Origin: Isosphaeraceae bacterium
Lineage (GTDB): Bacteria > Planctomycetota > Planctomycetia > Isosphaerales > Isosphaeraceae
Reading direction: 5' to 3'
DNA: 40,969 bases
Assembly: GCA_025356475.1 (NCBI GenBank)
Contig: JANXSX010000131.1
Span: forward strand, 1 to 40,969
Of the stretch, positions 34,463-40,969 are shown in pieces. Made by a program: the position numbers and the translations under genes. Below the pieces are notes generated by a model. The model was not told the DNA's origin, ran no database searches, and worked only from the letters and a program-made list of their open reading frames with translations. The stretch's first letter is position 1, and every line of letters begins with the position of its first letter.

Positions 34463-35552
34463 GCGGTAGGCTCATGTGGTGCGAGAGGGCGACGGTCGGA
34501 AATCGGACTGTAAATCGAGCGCCGCCCTCATCGCGATTTTCGACGCGAAGGGTTCCCCCTTGCTCGCGAACGATCTCGGACGCCAGGTAGAGACCATAGC
34601 CGCTCCCGTTCGTCTTCGTCGTGAAGAATGGCTCGAAAACGCGTGAGAGTAGGTGGGGGGGGACACCTGGCCCGTTATCCTCAACAGAGATCGCGACGAG
34701 AGTCGGTTCGATCGGATCGAGGTCGGCTCGAATCGTGACCTGGCCCTCCTGTCCCAACGCGTCAAAGGAATTGCCGATAAGGTTCAACAAGACTTGGATC
34801 ACCCGACCAGGGTCGACCAGCGCTCCCAAATTCCGATGTGGCACATCCACGACGAGCTTCGGTTGCGACCGTCTGACATCCGTCCCGCGGAAGAATAGGT
34901 CGGTCGCTTCCCGAACGAGGGTTCCGATCTCGGAGGCGACCCGATTATTCCCTCCGCGTCGAACGGTGGACATGAGATGTTCGAGTCGGACCTGGAGGAG
35001 TTGGGTTCCACGCAGGATCGCGTCCACGTAAGGGGTAGTTGGCTGATCCGTTCCATTGATGAGTTTAAGGAGTTCCGCGTTACCTCGGATGACTGAAAGC
35101 GGCGAGCGGATCTCATGGACGATTCCTGCCAGGAGGCGACCGACCTGAGCGAGCTGCTCGTTGAGCACCCAAGAGGTCGCCATTTGGCGATACTCGATCA
35201 GTTTGCGGATCCGCGCCAGGATGACTTCATGAGCCTCATCCTTGGCGACATAATCATCTGCTCCTGCTTCAAGACCCGCGATGACGTCTGCGGCCTGCCC
35301 TTGAATGGTCAGCATCAGCACTGGGATTCCTGAGCATTCGGGGTCTGCACGAATGGCTCGGCACAGCGTGTGCCCGTCCGTATCCGGGAGATTGATGTCG
35401 AGAATGACCAGGTGAGGACGAATCTCTCGGGCTCTCGCTACAGCTTCTGCGCCACGGGAGAGTTCGACGACTTCGTATCCGGTCCGTGTGAGGATTGTCC
35501 GCATCCGTACTCGGTCCAGGGGGCTATCGTCCACGAGCAAAACTGTGCTCAT
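34455..35552 (-). CDS. receiver-histidine kinase hybrid protein
   Basis: This 365-residue soluble protein has an N-terminal receiver (VLLVDDSPLDR, phospho-acceptor Asp52 in LDINLPDTDG, Thr82, Lys104) followed by HisKA (LLAGIVHEIRSPLSVI, His146) and a HATPase domain (NLIGNSFDAL, EDNGPGV, GSGYGLYLA). The FFTTK and GYGL elements are NtrB-like. A receiver placed before the kinase suggests that phosphorylation of one protein adjusts the activity of its own kinase. ATG 35552 diverges from nadA with 83 bases between. It is the first of three overlapping signalling genes, likely one phosphorelay. Confidence 0.94.
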   Translation of the reverse strand: MSTVLLVDDSPLDRVRMRTILTRTGYEVVELSRGAEAVARAREIRPHLVILDINLPDTDGHTLCRAIRADPECSGIPVLMLTIQGQAADVIAGLEAGADDYVAKDEAHEVILARIRKLIEYRQMATSWVLNEQLAQVGRLLAGIVHEIRSPLSVIRGNAELLKLINGTDQPTTPYVDAILRGTQLLQVRLEHLMSTVRRGGNNRVASEIGTLVREATDLFFRGTDVRRSQPKLVVDVPHRNLGALVDPGRVIQVLLNLIGNSFDALGQEGQVTIRADLDPIEPTLVAISVEDNGPGVPPHLLSRVFEPFFTTKTNGSGYGLYLASEIVREQGGTLRVENRDEGGARFTVRFPTVALSHHMSLPHG

Positions 35553-35600
35553 CGGTTCTCGCCTGGTCGAGTGCGACGCGGACGGAAAGGGCGTTCGCGT

Positions 35601-35628
35601 TTCACGGATTTGCCACTTACGATATAAT
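35601..35628 (+). promoter_or_regulatory. predicted nadA promoter with consensus -10
   Basis: TATAAT at 35623-35628 is a perfect -10; the best -35 is TTCACG (35601-35606), 16 bases upstream, four of six matches. Transcription is expected to begin at about 35635-35636, at the nadA ATG itself. No Shine-Dalgarno lies between, so the message may be leaderless. Confidence 0.5.
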
Positions 35629-35635
35629 ACGTGTG

Positions 35636-36817
35636 ATGTCGAATCTTAACGACAGAGTGCTCGCTCTTTCCCCCAATGCGACACCCCAAGAAAGCGTCAT
35701 CGAGATGACACTCCTTAGCACCGAGCCAGAAACGCTGAGCCTTCCCTTCGAGCCCTATCGCGACCTGGCCGCGACGGAACTCGAAGCGCGGGTCTCGGCT
35801 GTCAAAGCTCGGATGGGGCACGAGTTACTGATCCTCGGGCACCACTATCAACAAGATGAAGTGATTGCCTTCGCCGATCTGCGTGGTGATAGCTACAAAC
35901 TCGCACAACTCGCCTCGCAACGGCAGGACGCCCGCGCGATCGTGTTCTGCGGTGTCCACTTCATGGCCGAGACCGCCGACGTCCTGACTGCGCCCGATGT
36001 TCCGGTCCTTCTGCCGGACATGTCGGCGGGTTGCAGTATGGCCGACATGGCGGACCTCGATAGTGTCGAAGCCGCCTGGTCCGATCTTGGCGAGGTGGTC
36101 GATACCGACCAACTCATGCCGGTGACTTACATCAACTCGACCGCTGAACTGAAAGCTTTCTGCGCTGAACATGGTGGGATCGTCTGTACAAGCTCGAACG
36201 CACGAGCTGTCCTAGAATGGTCCTTCGCTCGACGCCAGCGGGTCCTCTTCTTCCCCGATCAGCATCTCGGCCGCAACACGGCCCGAGCGATGGGAATCCC
36301 GCTCGACCAGATGGTGGTATGGGACCCTCGCCAGCCGTTGGGAGGAAATGCACCGAGTTCGGTCCAGAACGCAAAGGTTCTCCTCTGGCGTGGGCATTGC
36401 TCGGTTCATCAGATGTTTAAGCCGGCTCACGTGGCAGAATTTCGTCGTCGGCACCCTGAGATCAAGGTTCTCGTCCATCCCGAGTGCATGATGTCCGTCG
36501 TTGAGGCGGCGGATCTGGTAGGCTCGACTGAATTCATTCTGAAGACAGTTGCGGAAGCGCCGGCGGGGTCGGTATGGGCGATCGGGACTGAGCTGCACTT
36601 GGTCAATCGGCTGGCGAAGGAACACCCCGACAAAACGGTCCATTTCTTGTCGCCAATGGTTTGTATGTGCTCGACGATGTATCGGATCGACCTTCCCCAC
36701 CTGGCTTGGACCCTCGAGAACCTAGAGCGTGGCACCATCGTGAATCGGGTTCAGGTCCCTGAGGAAACCGCCCATTGGGCGCGAGTGGCTCTCAAACGTA
36801 TGCTAGAAGTTCATTGA
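35636..36817 (+). CDS. nadA: quinolinate synthase NadA
   Basis: NadA condenses iminoaspartate with dihydroxyacetone phosphate to make quinolinate for NAD synthesis, using a [4Fe-4S] cluster. The 393-residue product shows ILGHHYQQDEVI, FCGVHFMAETADVL, LLPDMSAGCSMADM, TYINSTAELKAFC, CTSSNA, FFPDQHLGRNTA, VHPECMMSV and SPMVCMCSTMYR, which supply the substrate residues and cluster cysteines. ATG 35636 is preferred over the open frame reaching to 35495, which overlaps the divergent gene. ATG 35706, closer to the first conserved segment, remains possible. No nadB or nadC lies nearby. Confidence 0.96.
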   Translation: MSNLNDRVLALSPNATPQESVIEMTLLSTEPETLSLPFEPYRDLAATELEARVSAVKARMGHELLILGHHYQQDEVIAFADLRGDSYKLAQLASQRQDARAIVFCGVHFMAETADVLTAPDVPVLLPDMSAGCSMADMADLDSVEAAWSDLGEVVDTDQLMPVTYINSTAELKAFCAEHGGIVCTSSNARAVLEWSFARRQRVLFFPDQHLGRNTARAMGIPLDQMVVWDPRQPLGGNAPSSVQNAKVLLWRGHCSVHQMFKPAHVAEFRRRHPEIKVLVHPECMMSVVEAADLVGSTEFILKTVAEAPAGSVWAIGTELHLVNRLAKEHPDKTVHFLSPMVCMCSTMYRIDLPHLAWTLENLERGTIVNRVQVPEETAHWARVALKRMLEVH

Positions 36818-36865
36818 CCGAGACGGTTTGGCGACGAGACGGCTTTATTCCTACTGGGACGAGTG

Positions 36866-38029
36866 ATGTCAACAAGCTCGGCCTTCTGGCGTTGCACCCA
36901 GTGCGGAACCCCAAACCCCGCTGCAGCCTATCTGACCCAATGTGTGAGCTGCGGTCAGAAACGGCCAGCGAACAAAAGTGTTCCTGAACCCGCGCAGGAC
37001 GCACCTGTCAAGAAAAAGATCAGGACGAGAACTCCGCGTTGGCTCTTGGCCTTCGCGATGCTCTCAGTCGCGGTCGTAACTGTCGTTCTCGTGGTGATCC
37101 GAGGCTCGGTTGGTCCGGTTTGGATTGTCGCCCCGCTCATGTTCGCTCCACGATGGCCCTGGCTAGCGGTTCCTGGCGCGATCGGTCTGCTATCCCTCGT
37201 CATGCGTCGCGGAAAGCCGCTTCTGATCTCGATGTTGGGGTTGGCGATCGTAGCTGGTCCCTTGATGGATTTGAGGGTTCCTTGGAAACGCTGGGTATAT
37301 GCTCCACCGGTGGGCCAAGTTGTGCGAATCATGACCTTCAACGGGGCATCGCACGCCAGCAACGTCGAGAGGCTCAGGCAGGTTGTGGCCCAGGAACGGA
37401 TTGACGTTCTTTGTTTTCAGGAGCTTGCCGCAGACCCGATTCTGCTCGCTTATCTCGCGGAAGGTTGGCATGTGTCGCGGACGGGTAATGTCGCGTCCCG
37501 GTTCCCGATTCGTGCAGAGTATGGGGGAATGGTCCAAGAATCCTTGGACGCCGGTCGCTTTGTCGGCCAGTTCACGCGAGTTCGGGTGGCTCTTCCCAAC
37601 GGTCGAGAGATCTTGTTGGCCTCTGTCCATCTTCCTACCATGCGTCCTGGTTTTGAAGGACTGCTCGAAAAGCAGGCTGATGCGATCGACATGATCTGGC
37701 CTTGGTGGGATCGTCAGATGGGGCGGGTGCTCGACCACCTGAAGGAGACCCCCGAACTACCTTTCCTCGCCGGAGGGGATTGGAATATGCCGACCGAACA
37801 TCCCCGATTTCGAGCCCACGCAGACACGGTTTCGCTTGCTTTCGACGAGGCTGGTTTTGGCTATGGTTACACCCGACCGGCCCGGCGATCATGGGTTAGG
37901 ATCGACCATGTTCTGGCCAGTCCTGAGTGGACTTTTACGCGATGTTGGGTCGGTCCAGATCTCGGCTCCGATCACCTTCCGGTAATCGCTGAGGCGGTCC
38001 TTGCCCCGGCGCAAGAAATGCCGCGCTGA
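36866..38029 (+). CDS. endonuclease/exonuclease/phosphatase protein with zinc finger
   Basis: The 387-residue protein begins with a RanBP2-type zinc finger, FWRCTQCGTPNPAAAYL then QCVSCGQKRP (C-x2-C-x10-C-x2-C). Three or more transmembrane helices follow (about 58-80, 86-104 and 113-133). The C-terminal half is an endonuclease/exonuclease/phosphatase domain: VRIMTFNGAS, DVLCFQELAADP with the metal-binding Glu, SVHLPTMRPG, GGDWNMPTEHP with Asp-x-Asn, and DHVLASPEW plus SDHLPVIAE with the catalytic His. Substrate may be nucleic acid, a phospholipid or an inositol phosphate; the membrane region puts the domain at the membrane. ATG 36866 follows a GTG one codon before. Confidence 0.87.
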   Translation: MSTSSAFWRCTQCGTPNPAAAYLTQCVSCGQKRPANKSVPEPAQDAPVKKKIRTRTPRWLLAFAMLSVAVVTVVLVVIRGSVGPVWIVAPLMFAPRWPWLAVPGAIGLLSLVMRRGKPLLISMLGLAIVAGPLMDLRVPWKRWVYAPPVGQVVRIMTFNGASHASNVERLRQVVAQERIDVLCFQELAADPILLAYLAEGWHVSRTGNVASRFPIRAEYGGMVQESLDAGRFVGQFTRVRVALPNGREILLASVHLPTMRPGFEGLLEKQADAIDMIWPWWDRQMGRVLDHLKETPELPFLAGGDWNMPTEHPRFRAHADTVSLAFDEAGFGYGYTRPARRSWVRIDHVLASPEWTFTRCWVGPDLGSDHLPVIAEAVLAPAQEMPR

Positions 38030-38129
38030 TTGCAACCCGCGTCCGGCATGTTAAGGTTGGGGATATGAGACTCGCCGCCCGCTATCCCATCGGATGGCAA
38101 TTCGCGGCTTCTTGATTGAGTGGACACCG

Positions 38130-40358
38130 ATGCCCTTGAGTCTTAGATCATCGCAAAGCGTATCCCAGGAAGATATCGACCGCATCATCCACGCGGATCA
38201 CTGGGATCCCTTCACCGTGCTCGGCCAACACAAGCATGGAACTGGGCGGGTGGTGCGCGCGTTTCTTCCCGAAGGTAGGGCGGCTTGGGTCGTCGATCTC
38301 CGCAAGGGCGAGCCTGGCGTCCGAGTCGCCATGAGTCACATCCACTCCGATGGTCTCTTCGAATGCGCCTTTCCGGGAGTTGACGAGGCGTTTCCTTATC
38401 GACTCGAGGTCGAGAACCACGAAGGCCATACCTGGGAGTTTGTCGATGCCTACCAGTTTGGGCCCATCCTGACGGACTATGACCTCCACCTCCTGGGTGA
38501 AGGGACCCATTTCAAGAATTATGAACGGCTCGGCGCTCACCTCATCGTCCATGAGGGGATTCGCGGTGTCATGTTCACGGTCTGGGCACCAAACGCAGCC
38601 CGAGTGAGCGTGATCGGCAACTTCAATCACTGGGATGGTCGCCGGCACACGATGCGGAGTCGCGGGCCGTCAGGTGTGTGGGAGATCTTTATCCCCGACC
38701 TCACACAAGGCGAGTTCTATAAGTACGAGATCAAGAGCCGTCAGGGCGGCTATATGGTCCAGAAGTCCGACCCCTACGGCTTCGCGGCGGAACTTCGCCC
38801 CAAGACCGCCTCCGTTGTCTGGGATGTGATGAACTTCGCCTGGACCGATCAAAAGTGGATGAGAGATCGCGTTGAGACTCAAGGCCTTGATGCGCCGATC
38901 TCCATCTACGAGATCCACCTCGGCTCATGGAAGCGAAGGCCGGAAGATGGCGATCGATTCTTGACCTATCGTGAGCTTGCGGAGGATTTGGTTGAGTATC
39001 TTGATGGCCTGGGCTTCACCCACATTGAATTGATGCCGATCAGTGAGTTTCCATTCGATGGAAGCTGGGGATACCAACCTGTTGGCTACTTCGCGCCAAC
39101 CTCACGGTTTGGAACTCCAGACGACTTTGTCTATTTCGTTGACACCTTGCACCGGCATGGTTATGGAGTGATTCTCGACTGGGTCCCAGCCCACTTCCCT
39201 CGCGACGTCCATGGTCTCGGGTTCTTCGATGGCACCCACCTCTATGAACATGCCGACCCACGAATGGGCGAGCATCGTGACTGGGGGACGAAGATCTTCA
39301 ACTATGGCCGCGCGGAGGTCCGGAACTTCCTGCATGGGAATGCCCTGTTCTGGCTCGAGCGATACCACATTGATGGCTTGCGAGTTGATGCCGTCGCCTC
39401 AATGCTCTACCTCGATTACTCACGCGAGGCGGGTGAGTGGCTCCCCAACATCTACGGGGGCAATGAGAATCTTGAGGCTATCGATTTTCTGAAGAAGCTC
39501 AATGAACTCTGCCATGCTCAGTACCCAGGTATCCTGACGATCGCCGAAGAATCGACGAGCTTTGGTGGCGTTTCCCGACCAACTTACCTAGGGGGTCTCG
39601 GGTTCAGCCTCAAGTGGAACATGGGCTGGATGAACGACACGCTCGTTTATATGGCGAAAGATGCCATCTATCGCAAGTACTCGCACGGGGGTCTTACGTT
39701 CAGCCTGATCTATGCCTTTACCGAAAACTTTTTGCTACCGCTTTCGCATGATGAAGTGGTCCACGGCAAGGGCTCGCTGCTCGACAAGATGCCTGGCGAC
39801 ATCTGGCAGAAGTTCGCCAACCTGCGCCTCCTCTACGCGTACATGTACGGCCACCCGGGTAAGAAGCTTTTGTTCATGGGGGATGAGTTCGCGCAGTGGC
39901 GCGAATGGACGCACGACGCCAGTCTTGATTGGCACTTGCTCCAGTGGCGTGATCATCAAGGGATGCTCAAGCTTGTCTCAGACTTGAACAGGATCTATAA
40001 GGACGAACCCGCTCTCCACGAAGTTGACTTCGACTGGCAGGGGTTTGACTGGCTCGAACTCCACGACTGGGAGAACAGCGTACTGGCCTTCCTTCGACGC
40101 GCACGCGACTCCAACGACATGGTTGTTGTCATCTGCAACTTCACACCGGTGGTTCGACAGGGTTATCGGATCGGCGTTCCCGCCGCCGGATTTTACCGTG
40201 AGATCTTGAACACAGATTCCGAGATCTATGCCGGCTCCAATAGTGGCAACTATGGCGGCGTCTGGGCCCACCCTGAAAGCCACGCGGGGCGTCCCTTCCA
40301 TATCCAGGTGACACTGCCGCCACTTGGGGTCGTCTTCCTCAAATACGAACCCTGCTAA
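38130..40358 (+). CDS. glgB: 1,4-alpha-glucan branching enzyme
   Basis: GlgB makes the alpha-1,6 branches of glycogen. The 742-residue product has two N-terminal beta-modules ([14 protein letters not shown], then [20 protein letters not shown]) and the GH13 barrel: [30 protein letters not shown], nucleophile region [20 protein letters not shown], acid LTIAEEST and [12 protein letters not shown]. The C-terminal beta-domain ends [14 protein letters not shown]. It closely follows the E. coli form throughout. ATG 38130 has GAGTGG 6 bases upstream; ATG 38094, 12 codons earlier in frame, lacks a box but cannot be excluded. No other glg gene adjoins it, though malQ is 11 kb away. Confidence 0.97.
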   Translation: MPLSLRSSQSVSQEDIDRIIHADHWDPFTVLGQHKHGTGRVVRAFLPEGRAAWVVDLRKGEPGVRVAMSHIHSDGLFECAFPGVDEAFPYRLEVENHEGHTWEFVDAYQFGPILTDYDLHLLGEGTHFKNYERLGAHLIVHEGIRGVMFTVWAPNAARVSVIGNFNHWDGRRHTMRSRGPSGVWEIFIPDLTQGEFYKYEIKSRQGGYMVQKSDPYGFAAELRPKTASVVWDVMNFAWTDQKWMRDRVETQGLDAPISIYEIHLGSWKRRPEDGDRFLTYRELAEDLVEYLDGLGFTHIELMPISEFPFDGSWGYQPVGYFAPTSRFGTPDDFVYFVDTLHRHGYGVILDWVPAHFPRDVHGLGFFDGTHLYEHADPRMGEHRDWGTKIFNYGRAEVRNFLHGNALFWLERYHIDGLRVDAVASMLYLDYSREAGEWLPNIYGGNENLEAIDFLKKLNELCHAQYPGILTIAEESTSFGGVSRPTYLGGLGFSLKWNMGWMNDTLVYMAKDAIYRKYSHGGLTFSLIYAFTENFLLPLSHDEVVHGKGSLLDKMPGDIWQKFANLRLLYAYMYGHPGKKLLFMGDEFAQWREWTHDASLDWHLLQWRDHQGMLKLVSDLNRIYKDEPALHEVDFDWQGFDWLELHDWENSVLAFLRRARDSNDMVVVICNFTPVVRQGYRIGVPAAGFYREILNTDSEIYAGSNSGNYGGVWAHPESHAGRPFHIQVTLPPLGVVFLKYEPC

Positions 40359-40592
40359 CCCTTTGTCAGCGCTCGACAGTTCGTGCGCGACTCCGGATTC
40401 GTCGGGAGTTGCTCAAGGCCTCCCGGACACCCCGAACTACCAGTTGAGGCCGTAGATTGCCTTTCCAGACAGCGATCTTTACCCAAATTCGCGCACCAAC
40501 TGCCGAGCGCTTAGGAACTATTCCTGTTCTCGCCTTCGAGAATGACTTCTCCTCTAAAATGAACCGGCTCCTCCTGGCCGCGGGTGGCACTG
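40359..40592. other. intergenic region after glgB
   Basis: No gene is supported. A minus-strand frame of 74 codons is Arg/Ser-rich and lacks a ribosome binding site. Confidence 0.4.
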
Positions 40593-40766
40593 GTGAACAT
40601 TTCTGGGTGGCACTGGTCGTACCCGACCAGTGCTTTCAACGGAGCGATCGAAAGACCTCGTTCCTTGCTCCAAGGCGATTACCGCGTTACGCTTGTCGTT
40701 CCCAAACGGCGATCCAAAGAAGGGATTCCGCTCCTGAGTAACGACGAATGGCAGCAATTGGCACAG
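40593..40766 (+). repeat. hairpin-bearing intergenic repeat, copy 1
   Basis: The unit starts GTGAACATTTCTGGGTGG and contains a perfect 9-base inverted repeat CACTGGTCG (40611-40619) / CGACCAGTG (40624-40632) with loop TACC. About 130 bases align without gaps to copy 2, which starts 174 bases later. Conserved islands are AGCGATCGA, CCTCGTTCCTTGCTC and CGCGTTACGCTTGT. Open frames across it on both strands are by-products of the repeat. Confidence 0.8.
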
Positions 40767-40915
40767 GTGAACATTTCTGGGTGGCACTGGTCGTACCCGA
40801 CCAGTGATTTCCGCAGAGCGATCGACAAACCTCGTTCCTTGCTCAAAGACACTTGCCGCGTTACGCTTGTTGTCCATGAACAGCGATCCCAAGACCGTCA
40901 AGAGATTTCATGAGC
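40767..40915 (+). repeat. hairpin-bearing intergenic repeat, copy 2
   Basis: Second imperfect copy, with the same 9-base stem at 40785-40793 / 40798-40806 and loop TACC. The first 40 bases match copy 1 exactly; later parts have diverged by substitution. The similarity fades near 40900. Confidence 0.8.
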
Positions 40916-40969
40916 CCGGCGATTGCCACGAGCTAACTTTCTCGTGTTATCGGGGGATTCCACTTCTGG
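40916..40969. other. right window edge, nothing assigned
   Basis: A weak inverted repeat CACGAG (40927-40932) / CTCGTG (40941-40946) is present. No coding sequence can be supported. Confidence 0.3.

Noticed and set aside
35495-35635. 47-codon N-terminal extension of nadA
   Set aside because: It overlaps the divergent hybrid kinase gene and the predicted promoter, and bears no NadA similarity.
40554-40913. Open frames on both strands over the right-edge repeats
   Set aside because: Both translate a tandem DNA repeat with a hairpin; repeat period 174 is a multiple of three, which keeps frames open by chance.
40593-40915. CRISPR array
   Set aside because: Only two units, unit length 174 with imperfect bodies and no short regular spacers.

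Overview
The window reads as chromosomal DNA of a free-living bacterium, and the whole is most compatible with a planctomycete, probably near the Isosphaeraceae. That placement is an inference from remembered similarity of several proteins (the 76-residue protein at 27827-28057, the zinc-ribbon pair, the intergenic hairpin repeats near the right end) and from gene style: moderately GC-rich, frequent GTG starts, many 4-base stop/start overlaps. No rRNA, CRISPR array, prophage or intact insertion sequence was seen. Most genes are housekeeping.

Layout. 1-668: 5' part of fabH on the minus strand, cut by the window edge. 945-2181: two hypothetical genes. 2195-4211: ispH and a Tat-exported sugar-isomerase-like protein. 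4385-5467: a two-gene nuclease module, a RusA-type resolvase overlapping by 4 bases a protein with a restriction-endonuclease-like N-terminus and a HEPN-like RNxxxH motif. The resolvase carries an apparent 1-base frameshift near its start. 5822-9444: pyrR-pyrB-pyrC and a YacP/NYN gene. 9566-12416: sucC-sucD and a Nudix hydrolase. 12378-13304: an envelope N-acetylmuramoyl-L-alanine amidase. 13562-18894: a three-gene sugar-nucleotide operon (GalU-like enzyme, a GHMP-kinase/UDPGP-nucleotidyltransferase fusion, an NAD-dependent epimerase). 19027-19100: tRNA-Asp with promoter and terminator. 19476-21093: pyruvoyl-dependent arginine decarboxylase and Sua5. 21059-24894: ruvA, two paralogous zinc-ribbon membrane proteins, ruvB, all in one minus-strand operon. 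24962-28915: alpha/beta hydrolase, a 76-residue conserved-looking protein, a polytopic membrane protein and malQ, the last three overlapping. 28997-29069: tRNA-Glu. 29337-31646: GH92 alpha-mannosidase. 31965-35552: three overlapping signal-transduction genes. 35636-40358: nadA, an endonuclease/exonuclease/phosphatase-family protein with a RanBP2-type zinc finger, and glgB. 40593-40915: two imperfect tandem copies of a hairpin-bearing repeat.

Functionally the window joins pyrimidine synthesis, TCA cycle (succinyl-CoA ligase), isoprenoid and NAD precursor synthesis, glycogen chemistry (glgB, malQ), sugar-nucleotide supply and Holliday-junction processing. The parts most worth following are the RusA plus REase/HEPN module, the zinc-ribbon pair lodged between ruvA and ruvB, the kinase-nucleotidyltransferase fusion whose domain order is opposite to that of the known fucokinase/GDP-fucose enzyme FKP, and the repeat at the right edge. 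All family assignments come from reading motifs by eye; no database search was run.
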